Positions 55,702-64,000 of a DNA stretch of 64,000 nt are shown here, piece after piece. Numbering within the stretch: position 1 is the stretch's first letter; each line of letters begins with the position of its first letter. The notes beneath the pieces are model-generated. The model was given only the letters and a program-made list of their open reading frames with translations. It was not told the DNA's origin and searched no databases. This DNA comes from Streptomyces niger (GTDB lineage Bacteria; Actinomycetota; Actinomycetes; Streptomycetales; Streptomycetaceae): NCBI RefSeq assembly GCF_000718305.1, contig NZ_JOFQ01000019.1:78888-142887 (forward strand). Reading direction: 5' to 3'. The translations under genes were made by a program, and so were the position numbers.

Positions 55702-57201
55702 TCACTCGCTCGCCGGGGTGCCCGGCGCCGGGGTCGCCGCGCCGGGCGGCGTCAGGGTGGCCAGTACGGCGTCGGCGGCCTTCGTGGCGCTCGCGACACA
55801 GGCCGGGATGCCGACGCCCTCGTAGAGCGCGCCGCACACCCGGAGGCCGGGCAGGTGGCCGACGGCCTCGTGGATGCGGGCCATCCGCGCCAGGTGGCCC
55901 ACGGGGTACTGCGGCAGGCCGCCGTCCCACCGGGTGACGGCGGTGGCCACGGGGCGGGCGGCCAGGCCCACCGCCTCCCCCAGGTCGCGCAGCGAGAGGT
56001 CCACCAGCTCGGCGTCCTCGCGCGCCAGGTCGGCGGTGTCGCCGTAGCGTCCGATGGAGGTGCGCAGCACGAAGAGGTCCGGGTCGGCGGCGTCGATCCA
56101 GCCCCACTTGTTGCTCGCGAACGTGGCGGCCTTGATCTTGTGGCCGTCGACCGGCGGCACCAGGAAGCCACTACCGGTGAGCCGGTCCGCGACGTCGGCG
56201 CGCCGGAAAGCCATGGTGACCAGGGCCATGGAGGCGTACTCGACGCCGTCCAGCTCCGTGGCGGCGGCGGGGCTCTCGTGGCGGAGGATGCGGGCCGCGG
56301 CGGGCGCGGGGCAGGCCAGCACGACGGCGTCGGCCGTCAGGGCCCGGCCATCCGTGTGGACCTCCCACGCCTCGCCGGCGCGTCGTACCGCCGCCACGGC
56401 CGTGTTCAGGAGGATCTCGCCGCCCTTGGCGCGCACCGCGTCGGCGACCGCGCCGGGGAGCGTGCCGATGCCCCCGTCGATGCCCATGAAGACCGGCCCC
56501 GAGGCGGCGGGCCCGGTCTGGTGCACGGTGGCGGCCGTGCGCGCCTGCAGGGCCCGCACCCCCTCCGTCAGAGAGCGGTGGTTCCGCGCGGCTTCGAAGA
56601 GCTGCGGTACGGCGGCCCTCATGGAGATGCGGTACGCGTCCCCCGCGTAGACGCCGCCGAGCAGCGGCTCGATGAGCCGGTCGACGACCTCGCGGCCCAG
56701 GCGCTCGGCCACGTATGCGCCGACTGCCACGTCCGCGCCGACCTCGGTGCGCGGCAGCTCCGCGTCCTCCTCGATGCGCGCGAGACCGGCCTCCGAGAGC
56801 ACTCCGGAGGCGGCGAGCGGCGCCGGGTCTCCGGGGACGCCCATGACGTGGCCCTTGGGCATCGGGCGCAGCGCGCCGCGCGTCCAGAGGGAGGCCGTGG
56901 CGGTGGACGGCGGCTGCAGTCGCTCACCGAGGCCGACGGCGCGCGCGAGCTCGACCGCCTCCGGGCGCCTGGCCAGCATCGACTCGGCGCCGAGGTCGAC
57001 CGGTACGCCCGCGACCGCGCCGGCCTTCAGCTTGCCGCCGAGCCGTGCTGACGCCTCCAGTACGGTCACCCGCGCGCCGCCGTCCAACGCGCGGTGCGCG
57101 GCTGCGAGGCCCGAGATGCCGCCGCCGATCACGACGACGTGACCGGGCGCGTGGCCCGAACGACCGGGTGCCTGACCCGTACCGGTATGCGCAGTGCTCA
57201 T
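55702..57201 (-). CDS. hemG: coproporphyrinogen/protoporphyrinogen oxidase HemG (HemY/CgoX type)
   Basis: 499 residues. FAD-binding [16 protein letters not shown] at about 22-37, then [14 protein letters not shown], an MAO-like substrate domain, and the C-terminal FAD motif [26 protein letters not shown]. In actinobacteria this enzyme oxidises coproporphyrinogen III and HemQ finishes heme synthesis. A coding link with hemQ (two-base gap) supports this. Ala/Pro-rich ends at both termini are unremarkable. Confidence 0.95.
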   Translation of the reverse strand: MSTAHTGTGQAPGRSGHAPGHVVVIGGGISGLAAAHRALDGGARVTVLEASARLGGKLKAGAVAGVPVDLGAESMLARRPEAVELARAVGLGERLQPPSTATASLWTRGALRPMPKGHVMGVPGDPAPLAASGVLSEAGLARIEEDAELPRTEVGADVAVGAYVAERLGREVVDRLIEPLLGGVYAGDAYRISMRAAVPQLFEAARNHRSLTEGVRALQARTAATVHQTGPAASGPVFMGIDGGIGTLPGAVADAVRAKGGEILLNTAVAAVRRAGEAWEVHTDGRALTADAVVLACPAPAAARILRHESPAAATELDGVEYASMALVTMAFRRADVADRLTGSGFLVPPVDGHKIKAATFASNKWGWIDAADPDLFVLRTSIGRYGDTADLAREDAELVDLSLRDLGEAVGLAARPVATAVTRWDGGLPQYPVGHLARMARIHEAVGHLPGLRVCGALYEGVGIPACVASATKAADAVLATLTPPGAATPAPGTPASE

Positions 57202-57378
57202 GCCCCCACTCTCTCAGAGCCCGTGCGGCGCCCGAACGGCACCTCACCGGCGGTCGGGGTGGGACGGCACGGGCGGGGCCCTGGAGGCCGTGCCTCTGGG
57301 CGCCGTCCCCGGCCGCAACTATGCTCACGGCTTCACGACCGGCCGAGCGGCCGAGCGGCCGAGCGGAGGGGGGACTCG

Positions 57379-58155
57379 ATGGCGTTGGGCGACCCGCGGC
57401 CGAAGGCCGACGCGCGCCCCGAGCGGTCGGCTGCCGACCGGGTCCTCGCGCTGCTCGGCGCCTTCGACGACGCGCACCGCAGCCTGACCCTGACCGCGCT
57501 GGCGCGGCGGGCCGGCCTGCCGCTCGCCACCGCGCACCGGTTCGCCGGCAAGCTGACGGAGTGGGGCGCGCTGGAGCGCGGCGCGGACGGCCGGTACGAG
57601 ATCGGGCTGCGGCTGTGGGAGATCGCCGTACTGGCACGGCGCGGCGTCGGGCTGCGCCAGGCCGCGCTGCCCTTCATGGAGGACCTGTACGAGGCGACGC
57701 ACGAGAACGTCCAGCTCGCCGTGCGGGACGGCCTGGAGACGGTGTACATCGAGCTGATCTCGGGGCGTTCCGCGGTCGGGGTACGCACCCGGGTCGGCGC
57801 GCGCTGGCCGCTGCACGCCACGGGTGTGGGCCTGGCGCTCCTTGCGTACGCGCCGCCCGCCGTGGTCGCGCAGGTCTGCGCCGCCCCGCTGCGCCGCTTC
57901 ACCGAGCGCACGATCGGCGACCCGGCACTGCTGAGGTCGGTCCTGGCCGACGTGCGCGCTTCGGGGGTGGCGGTCAGCGAGCGGCAGATCACGATGGACG
58001 CGGTGTCCGTGGCGGCGCCTGTCCGCGGCCCGAACGGGCAGGCGGTCGCCGCGCTCTCGGTCGTCGTCCCAGTGCGCGAGGGGCGGGCTGCGCTGCTGGC
58101 ACCGGCGGTACGCGTCGCCGCGCAGGGCATCGCGCGCAGCCTGCTGGCCCACTGA
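57379..58155 (+). CDS. IclR family transcriptional regulator
   Basis: 258 residues from ATG 57379 with GGAGGGGGGACTCG upstream. N-terminal winged HTH (ADRVLALLGAFDDAHRSLTLTA, LARRAGLPLATAHRFAGKL) and C-terminal effector domain (ENVQLAVRDGLETVYIELISG, PLHATGVGLALLAY, VAVSERQITMDAVSVAAPVRG). It lies directly upstream of the Rieske oxygenase and reductase genes on the same strand. A perfect 15-base palindrome between them is its likely operator. Confidence 0.95.
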   Translation: MALGDPRPKADARPERSAADRVLALLGAFDDAHRSLTLTALARRAGLPLATAHRFAGKLTEWGALERGADGRYEIGLRLWEIAVLARRGVGLRQAALPFMEDLYEATHENVQLAVRDGLETVYIELISGRSAVGVRTRVGARWPLHATGVGLALLAYAPPAVVAQVCAAPLRRFTERTIGDPALLRSVLADVRASGVAVSERQITMDAVSVAAPVRGPNGQAVAALSVVVPVREGRAALLAPAVRVAAQGIARSLLAH

Positions 58156-58303
58156 ACACCACGCGCGGGCTTCCCTTGCCCAGCGGGGCCCCTGTGCGCC
58201 GGAAGCCCCACGCCCACCGGACACCCCAGCACGTCGGGAACTGCCGCCCACCGAGAACCCCTTGCGTATCGAGGGACGGTGCGCAACCCCCGTGCACGCA
58301 TGT

Positions 58304-58318
58304 TTCCAGCTGCTGGAA
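58304..58318. promoter_or_regulatory. 15-base palindrome, probable IclR operator
   Basis: TTCCAGC-T-GCTGGAA is a perfect inverted repeat with 7-base arms and one central base, about 90 bases before the oxygenase ATG. The geometry equals that of the classical IclR-family operator (TGGAAATNATTTCCA). The rest of 58156-58407 has no gene. Confidence 0.6.
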
Positions 58319-58407
58319 GGGCCCCTTGCCGGCTCCTGAGGCGCGCCGCACAGTCGGGTGCACCCCGGGGGCCGCCCGGGGCCCTGTACGTCGAGGAGGC
58401 CGCTGCC

Positions 58408-59538
58408 ATGCCCGTTCCCACCGCATTCGCCCGCGACCAGTGGTACGTCGCCGCGTACGGCAGCGAGGTCGGCGGCGAGGAGGTGCTCGCCCGTACCGTC
58501 TGCGGGGAGCCGCTGGCCCTCTACCGCACGCCGGACGGCCAGGCCGTCGCGCTCGCCGACCGCTGCGTCCACCGCCGCTACCCGCTCTCCGAAGGCACGC
58601 TGGAGGACGGGCGGCTGGTCTGCGGCTATCACGGCTTCACGTACGACCGGGCCGGCACCTGCGTCTCCGTACCGGGCCAGACCCGCGTGCCGCGCACCGC
58701 CCGCGTCGCCTCGTACCCGCTCGCCGAGCTGGACGGGTTCGTCTGGGTGTGGATCGGCGACCCGGCGCGCGCCGACGCGTCCGCCGTACCGCGCGCCCCC
58801 TGGCTCGCCGACCCCGGCTGGACGGTCGTCCGCGGCATGGAACCGCTCGCCGCGCGCTACGGGCTGCTGGTCGACAACCTCCTGGACCTCTCGCACGAGA
58901 CGTTCCTGCACGCCGGGTACATCGGCACCCCCGAGGTCGCCGCCACCCCGATCACCACCGAGGCCGACGAGGAGCGCGGCATCGTCCGGGTCAGCCGGCA
59001 CATGGACGACGCCGAGTGCCCGCCCTTCTACGCCGACTCCACCGGCCTGAAGGGACGCGTCAGCCGCTGGCAGGACATCGAGTACCACGCGCCCTGCCTG
59101 TACCTGCTGCACAGCCGGATCGCACCGGTCGGCTCGGTGCCGGGCGCGGACGGCAGTGATCCGGACGGCTTCCACACCGAGATCGCGTACGCCATCACGC
59201 CGTCCACCGAGACCACCACGTACGACTTCTGGCTGGTGGCCCGGGACTTCGCCCTCGAGGACGAGGGCGTCAGCAGCTTCCTCCACGAGTTCAACCGCAC
59301 CGTCGTCCTGCAGGACGTGACGGCGCTGGACATCCTGGAGCGGGTGACCGCCGAGGAGGCGGACCGCCAGGTGCAGGAGTTGAGCGTCGGCATCGATGCG
59401 GGCGGCCTGGCGGCACGGCGCATCCTGGAGCGCATGATCGCCCGGTCGGCGGAGCCCGCGCCTGAACCGGCGGCGGCCGTGCCGACCGCCGGCACCCCGG
59501 GCACGCCCGGCACGCCGGAAGCGGTGGCCGCCCGATGA
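58408..59538 (+). CDS. Rieske aromatic ring oxygenase, vanillate O-demethylase VanA-like
   Basis: 376 residues from ATG 58408 with GAGGAGG upstream. The Rieske cluster is C-x-H in DRCVHRR and C-x2-H in VCGYHG; the mononuclear iron is in DNLLDLSHETFLHAG. The sequence resembles VanA-type O-demethylases acting on vanillate and related lignin aromatics. Its start of translation (PTAFARDQWYVAAY) matches the family. It is coupled by ATGA overlap to the reductase. The substrate is inferred from family resemblance only. Confidence 0.9.
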   Translation: MPVPTAFARDQWYVAAYGSEVGGEEVLARTVCGEPLALYRTPDGQAVALADRCVHRRYPLSEGTLEDGRLVCGYHGFTYDRAGTCVSVPGQTRVPRTARVASYPLAELDGFVWVWIGDPARADASAVPRAPWLADPGWTVVRGMEPLAARYGLLVDNLLDLSHETFLHAGYIGTPEVAATPITTEADEERGIVRVSRHMDDAECPPFYADSTGLKGRVSRWQDIEYHAPCLYLLHSRIAPVGSVPGADGSDPDGFHTEIAYAITPSTETTTYDFWLVARDFALEDEGVSSFLHEFNRTVVLQDVTALDILERVTAEEADRQVQELSVGIDAGGLAARRILERMIARSAEPAPEPAAAVPTAGTPGTPGTPEAVAAR

Positions 59539-60620
59539 GCGACGCCACCTCGACTCCCGTAAGGCGCGCCACCTCCACCCCCGTAAGGCGCGCCGCCTCC
59601 TCCCCCGTCCTCGATCTCCTCGTCGCCCGCAAACGAGACGTCGCCGAGGGCGTGTGCGAGCTGTCGCTGCGCCTGCCGGACGGCGGCGCGCTGCCCGACT
59701 GGTCCCCCGGCGCACACCTCGACCTGCACCTCGCGCCGGGCCTCGCACGCCCGTACTCGCTGTGCGGCGATCCCGGCGTACGGGAGGAGTGGCGGGTCGC
59801 GGTCCTGCGCGAACGCGCCGGCACGGGCGGCTCTTCGTACGTCCACGACCGGCTCGCAGCCGGCGACAAGGTCACCGTCTCCGCGCCCCGCAACCACTTC
59901 CCCTTCGAGCCCCCGTCCGACCCCGCGGCGCGCTGCCTCTTCCTCGCCGGCGGCATCGGCATCACCCCGCTGCTGCCGATGATCGCCCGCGCGCACGCTG
60001 CCGGCGCCGACTGGCGGCTGCTGTACGGCGGCCGCACTCGCGCCTCGATGGCGTACGCCGACCACCTCGCCGCATACGGGGAGCGCGTCACGCTGCGCCC
60101 GGAGGACGAGTTCGGCCTGCTGGACCTGGCGGCCTTCCTGGCGCACGCCGACGCGGCGGCACACGTGTACGCGTGCGGGCCCGAGCCGCTGCTCGCCGCG
60201 ATCGAGGAGCGGTGTCGCGCGGCGGGCCTGCCCGACGGCGCACTACACATGGAGCGCTTCCGCCCGGCCCCCGCCACGTCGGCTCCCCTCGACGGGGGCC
60301 CGGCAGACGGGGCCAACGCCGACGCGGTCTCCGCCGACACGCTCTCCGCCGACGCGGCCTTCGACGTCGAACTGGCCGACTCGGGCCGCACCGTACGCGT
60401 GGCACCGGGCCGTACGATCCTGGAGGCGGTGGAGGAGGCCGGCGTACAGGTGCTCTCCTCCTGCCGCGCCGGCACCTGCGGCACCTGCGAGACCGAGGTC
60501 CTGGCCGGCACCCCCGACCACCGCGACCAGTTGCTCACGGACGCGGAACGCGCGGCGGGCGACACCATGCTCATCTGCGTCTCCCGCGCCCGCACCCCGC
60601 ACCTGAAGCTGGCTCTCTGA
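59535..60620 (+). CDS. PDR/VanB family oxidoreductase (FMN, NAD, 2Fe-2S)
   Basis: 361 residues. FMN domain ARPYSLCGD, NAD domain LAGGIGITPLLPMI and CGPEPL, and a C-terminal ferredoxin with CRAGTCGTCETEV plus a distal Cys (MLICVSRA). It passes electrons from NAD(P)H to the oxygenase. ATG 59535 overlaps the oxygenase stop (ATGA). Residues 4-19 are two TSTPVRRA copies from a 24-base duplication, and a linker rich in Asp/Ala (SADTLSADAAF) joins the ferredoxin domain. Confidence 0.94.
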   Translation: MSDATSTPVRRATSTPVRRAASSPVLDLLVARKRDVAEGVCELSLRLPDGGALPDWSPGAHLDLHLAPGLARPYSLCGDPGVREEWRVAVLRERAGTGGSSYVHDRLAAGDKVTVSAPRNHFPFEPPSDPAARCLFLAGGIGITPLLPMIARAHAAGADWRLLYGGRTRASMAYADHLAAYGERVTLRPEDEFGLLDLAAFLAHADAAAHVYACGPEPLLAAIEERCRAAGLPDGALHMERFRPAPATSAPLDGGPADGANADAVSADTLSADAAFDVELADSGRTVRVAPGRTILEAVEEAGVQVLSSCRAGTCGTCETEVLAGTPDHRDQLLTDAERAAGDTMLICVSRARTPHLKLAL

Positions 60621-60639
60621 ACCCTCTGAACGCCCCGTC

Positions 60640-60800
60640 AGCGGTCCGTACGCCAGTCCTTCATGAGCCGGCCCCTCGTCGTCCCACCGGCGCTCCTCCA
60701 GCCTCCGGAAACCGTCGTCGGAGGACACGCTTTCCACGGCGAGGGCGCCGTGGGGAAGACGCAGATATTCGGTCGGTTCCCGCGCACGCGACCGCCGGTG
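60640..60800 (-). pseudogene. possible C-terminal remnant of a second immunity-like gene
   Basis: In one minus frame this stretch reads EPTEYLRLPHGALAVESV and continues without start or stop. The next gene contains the near-identical EPTEYLRLHELG, and the DNA around 60758-60782 matches the corresponding segment near 60905-60927 closely. It appears to be the 3' part of a paralogue whose beginning is missing. The match is short, so chance or another family remains possible. Confidence 0.4.
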
Positions 60801-60804
60801 CTCA

Positions 60805-61209
60805 TCAGCTGTTTCCGGTGAGCTTTTCCGTCGTCGTGTCGATGAAAGCGGCGGCCTCGGCCTCGGAGATCTCCACGTGGTCGATGTCGTTGTGCCCCAG
60901 CTCGTGAAGGCGCAGGTACTCGGTCGGCTCCCAGCGGAGATTGCGGGTGAACGCCTCGTCGTGCGTCTCTTCCGCATTGCCGATGACGCGCCGCCGTACG
61001 ATTCCCCGGGGGCTGCTCCGCGGAAAACCATCGCTGATCTTCGCGTAATACGTGATCCGCCCCCGGCCGTCGAGCTCGTCGAGCGTGGCGGGCGCGAGGG
61101 TGGACCGGGCATGGAGGAGCGACACGTTGACATCGTCGTCCCAGGTGATGCCACGCAGGCGGGCAAGCACCAGGCGCGGTTCTCGTGCGGTCACTTCAGG
61201 TTCGGCCAC
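60805..61209 (-). CDS. hypothetical protein, possible immunity protein
   Basis: 134 residues from GTG 61209, seven bases after the deaminase gene stop. I do not recognise the family. It is charged, soluble and mixed helix/strand (VLARLRGITWDDDVNVSLLH, RGRITYYAKISDG, WEPTEYLRLHELGHNDID, VEISEAEAAAFIDTT). Position directly after a stand-alone YwqJ-type deaminase suggests an antidote for it. A similar C-terminal fragment lies downstream. GC is visibly lower than in the flanking metabolic genes. Confidence 0.7.
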   Translation of the reverse strand: MAEPEVTAREPRLVLARLRGITWDDDVNVSLLHARSTLAPATLDELDGRGRITYYAKISDGFPRSSPRGIVRRRVIGNAEETHDEAFTRNLRWEPTEYLRLHELGHNDIDHVEISEAEAAAFIDTTTEKLTGNS

Positions 61210-61216
61210 GTCGGCC

Positions 61217-61603
61217 CTACCGGAGGACGCGGACGCCCAGCGCTTCGAGCAGGGCCGAACACACCGGGCACGGCTCCGTGACCTCCCCGTGCTCCGGATT
61301 CCCCGGCTCCCTGATCTTCCGGGACGTCATGGCCGCTCCCACGAAATGCGGAGCCGCCTGGGAGAGCGTTGTCGTGCGCCCGAGCTCTCGGCCGGCGTCG
61401 AGCTGCCACAGCTGATCGGAGAGCAGAGCGGATTCAGCGCAGCGTCCCGTGAAAGATTCCCGCTGCCCAGCCGGCAGCTCCGCCACGAAATCCCGGATGG
61501 CCGGATGCAGATTCGGGGACCCAGGGCCGATGAGACTGGTGTGGCTCAGCACCTTGCCATGAATCAACAGGGAAGAGGCGACAGCAGGCAGCTGCTCAGA
61601 CAA
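61217..61603 (-). CDS. stand-alone YwqJ-family deaminase
   Basis: 128 residues. Deaminase motifs: GRCAESALLSDQLW (C55-A-E57, zinc ligand and catalytic Glu) and PCPVCSALL (C112, C115), with TSRKIREPGNPEHGEVTEP between. TTG 61603 has GGAGG six bases upstream and overlaps the SUKH-3 stop; GTG 61630 or ATG 61618 lack a ribosome site. The family is predicted to deaminate nucleic acid bases as a toxin. It has no delivery domain, so it is either a separate toxin tip or an orphaned cassette. Confidence 0.82.
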   Translation of the reverse strand: MSEQLPAVASSLLIHGKVLSHTSLIGPGSPNLHPAIRDFVAELPAGQRESFTGRCAESALLSDQLWQLDAGRELGRTTTLSQAAPHFVGAAMTSRKIREPGNPEHGEVTEPCPVCSALLEALGVRVLR

Positions 61604-62075
61604 AGTAGTCCTCCACATCCGGCGTGTCACCGTTGGTGATGAACCTGGTGAACGCGTCCTGCTCGTCCTGCCCCAAGAAATACCCTCCGGTGTGGTGCAG
61701 CAGGAACCACCGAGCCGTTTCCCCCACGAGCAGAATGCCGAATTCCGACGATTCGAAACCGACCGGGAAAAGCTTCTCGCCGAGCCCGGTCGACATCTCT
61801 GCGATTTCGCGGGCGTCGCCGTCGTAGCCCCCGGTCGGGTCCATCTCGAACGCGGAGTCCGATGCTCTGGGATGAGCGAGCTTCAGCCCCCCGTACGTGC
61901 GGATCACACGCACGGCGGCGTCCACGGGCTCCATCGGGAAACCCTGCTCGGTGGCGTCCCGCACCCGCACGGAGATGAAGTCGTCGACCTCCTCGTCCCC
62001 GATGTCACGACCGGGGAACCAACCGTGCTGTGCCAGCCAGTCGGACACTTGAGGGGAGGGGACGGTGGGGGACAT
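61596..62075 (-). CDS. SUKH-3 family immunity protein
   Basis: 159 residues. N-terminal VSDWLAQHGWFPGRDIGDEE, then AAVRVIRTYGGLKLAHPRAS, FEMDPTGGYDGDA, LGEKLFPVGFESSEFGILLVGETARWF and the C-terminal DAFTRFITNGD match SUKH-3 proteins, which neutralise contact-dependent toxins including YwqJ-type deaminases. It lies 30 bases after the large toxin gene and directly before a second deaminase. AAGGA eight to ten bases before ATG 62075. Confidence 0.85.
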   Translation of the reverse strand: MSPTVPSPQVSDWLAQHGWFPGRDIGDEEVDDFISVRVRDATEQGFPMEPVDAAVRVIRTYGGLKLAHPRASDSAFEMDPTGGYDGDAREIAEMSTGLGEKLFPVGFESSEFGILLVGETARWFLLHHTGGYFLGQDEQDAFTRFITNGDTPDVEDYFV

Positions 62076-62105
62076 CAGGACATTTCCTTTTCTCTGGGCA
62101 CCGGG

Positions 62106-64000
62106 TCAGGAGTGCACGTGAATACCGAGCTGCGGGAGAACATGCCGGCACGTCTCGCACGGCGGGAAGAAATCGCCGTGTCGGCCTCGCACCTCACCGG
62201 TCTTCTTGATGACGAAGTCCCCGATGCGCCTGGTATGCATGACGCTCCCTTCGAGTACTCGACGGGCGTCATCGATTGTACGGATCTGCGTCCCGGTGGG
62301 ATCCAGCTGCCGCAGCCGGTCACTGATCAGTGAGATTTCAGCACACTTCCCGTGGCCGCCACCCTTCTTCTCGATGACACCCGCCTTGGCGTCGTCGTCG
62401 ATCTGCTTCAGGATGCCCTCCAGAACCTGGTGGGTGTGCGGCAGGGTCTGCCCTCGCATCTTGGTGGTACTGGAGTGCGCTGTTACCACGTTGTCGTGCA
62501 GGAAACTGCCCGCACAGCCGCTCTCCAGCCGGTTCTGCCCGGACGGCGCTTCGCCCGCGGGCAGTTCGCGGGCTTCGTCGGCCAGCGTGGACGCCTCACG
62601 TTCGAGCACGGCGAGCTGCTCGTCCGGGGTCAGATGAGACACGTCCAGAGCGGGCCGTCGGTAGTGGCGCATCTGATCGGCGCTCTGCCCGTGCCAGCCC
62701 GGCTGCGGCTCGAGCGGCGCCCCCTCCGGGCCGTGGCCGGTGTCATTCGAGTCGTGGTGTGTGGGGCCGTCACCACCCCCGTCGCCGGCATGACCGCCCT
62801 CGTCGGCGGCCGGTCCGTCATCGGGGTGGCCCGGAGATGCGTCATGTTCGCTCGCCGGGTGGTGCGGAGCCCCGTCGTCACCATGATGGCCCGGGCCTCC
62901 ACCGTCATTGTCCCCATGAGGTCGTTCAGGGTCGTGCGGACCGCTCGGCCCGTCGCCGTGCCCGCCGGAGCGGCCGCCATCCGGCGTGTGGTCCCCGCCC
63001 GGCGTGTGGTCCCCGCCCGTCGGTCCGTCGCCGTGCCCGCCGGAGTGGCTGCCGCCCGTGGGCGGTTCGTGGCTTGCGGAGGGACCGTGGCCCAGGTCGT
63101 GGGCGGTGCCGCCGGGGAGGTGGCCGGCCTTGCCGCCGGGTGTGTCGCCGATACGGCCGGGCAGGCCGTCAGGCGTGTCGCCGATGTGGCCGGGGGCGCG
63201 GCCGCCCGGCATGTTGTCACCTGCGTGGGCGCCCGGTGTGGTGGCGTCGTCGGCGAGGCGGCCCGGGTCGCCGAGCCGGGTGTCGAGGCTGTTGCCCAGG
63301 TGGACGTGGCTCGCGTTGTCGGCGGCGTGCGCGCCGGCGCCGGCCATGGCCGGGACCTTGGCCGGGCTGTCGGCGTCCACCCGGGGCAGGTCGGAGTGCG
63401 CGGGCGGATCGACGTGCGGGGAGCCCTCCTTGGGCGCGTTGTCGATGCTGTCCACGACGTTGCCGTGCTCGTCCAGCAGGTTGCCCTTCCCGTCGAAGTA
63501 CTGGGCAGGCTCACCCGGATTCGTGGGTAGCTTGGTGGCGTCCTCGGGGAGCGCCGGGACGTCGTCGGGGAGCTTGACGGAACCGTTCGGGAGCCTGGTC
63601 GCGCCTTCCGGGACGGCCGCGCCCTCGGGAAGGTGCACGGTGCCGTCGGGGAGCTTGAGCGACCCCTCGGGCAGCTTGATGGCGTCGGCGGGGAGAGCCG
63701 GTACGTCGATCTTGCCGATGCCCTTGATGCTCTTGGCGATGTCGCCGACCTTGGACAGGCCCGCGCCGGCGCCCTTGGCGACATACGTCATCGGGTCGAT
63801 GACCTTGCCCGGGAATGGAGGAGATCGCCAGGCCGGTGGCCAGCTGCGCCAGGCCCTTCCAGGCCTGCCCCATCGCATCCCAGCCGCCGAACCCCACCAG
63901 AGTGCCCAGGCCCTTGATGGTGCCCCAGATCCCATCCACGATCAGGCCGTCCCACACGAAGGACTTCACCCAGTGGCCGACCTCGTACCAGTGGTGCTTC
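62106..64000 (-). pseudogene. polymorphic toxin with C-terminal YwqJ deaminase, frameshifted (5' part outside window)
   Basis: From the window edge the product reads (W)YEVGHWVKSF, then GIWGTIKGLGTLVGFGGWD and GLAQLATGLAISSIPG in one frame. It continues KVIDPMTYVAKGAGAGLSKV only in another frame, with the switch near CCCGGG (63808-63813). Homologues as I recall have about 80-90 residues between these parts, so an out-of-frame internal deletion is likely. Downstream come LPEG/LPDG repeats, a His/Gly/Asp-rich linker, and a YwqJ deaminase (GKCAEISLISDRLRQLD, PPCETC). The SUKH-3 immunity gene follows. Confidence 0.75.

Noticed and set aside
62980..63060. Short repeats resembling a CRISPR array
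   Set aside because: The units are in-frame TPGGDH/TPDGG codon repeats of the toxin linker with no spacers; there are no cas genes.

Overview
The window is high-GC actinomycete chromosome, almost certainly Streptomyces. The reasons are extreme third-position GC, many GTG starts, several apparently leaderless genes, and typical Streptomyces families (SAV2148-type HEPN protein, SCO6045-like protein, TIGR04222 membrane protein, PhoX, DasR-type chitinase operator). No rRNA, tRNA, insertion sequence, integrase or CRISPR array is visible, so this is chromosomal housekeeping and accessory sequence rather than an integrated element.

Layout. 1-5.4 kb: a LacI regulator cut by the window edge, a secreted subtilisin, and a carbohydrate ABC importer operon. 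5.8-11.5 kb: small single genes (phosphotransferase, methyltransferase, VOC protein, exonuclease, SDR) separated by tandem-repeat spacers, then a HEPN protein. 12-22 kb: glycogen-to-trehalose metabolism (glgX, treY, treZ) with an MFS transporter, an FHA protein and a GNAT enzyme interspersed. 22-25 kb: a GH18 chitinase and a secreted beta-helix protein in one operon behind a promoter carrying a DasR-type operator. 25-28.3 kb: an NCS1 permease divergent from a PucR regulator. 28.4-33 kb: a LigD polymerase and ATP-dependent ligase pair (end-joining repair), then a cysteine hydrolase divergent from a GlxA-type AraC regulator. 33-39 kb: msrB, murC, and a two-component system divergent from an FtsX-type ABC exporter. 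39-49 kb: conserved single genes (pyrimidine reductase, zapE, phoX, ABC exporter, AIM24, peptidyl-tRNA hydrolase, NERD, Nudix) and an internally deleted LysE exporter gene. 49.5-54.9 kb: a three-gene DUF692 / SCO6045-like / TIGR04222 operon, then two secreted proteins. 55-60.6 kb: hemQ-hemG, then an IclR regulator with a Rieske oxygenase and its reductase. 60.6-64 kb: a polymorphic-toxin locus with two YwqJ-type deaminases, a SUKH-3 immunity protein and a probable second immunity protein. The large toxin gene is frameshifted and runs off the window.

The two most interesting loci are the DUF692 operon and the deaminase toxin locus. The operon has the composition of a cysteine-modifying system, and its third product ends in a Gly/Ser/Cys tail that could be the substrate. 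The toxin locus shows signs of recombination and decay: an out-of-frame junction, a tandem second deaminase and a likely immunity-gene remnant. Across the window there is also an unusual number of short tandem duplications, several inside reading frames or across stop codons, and two apparent internal deletions.
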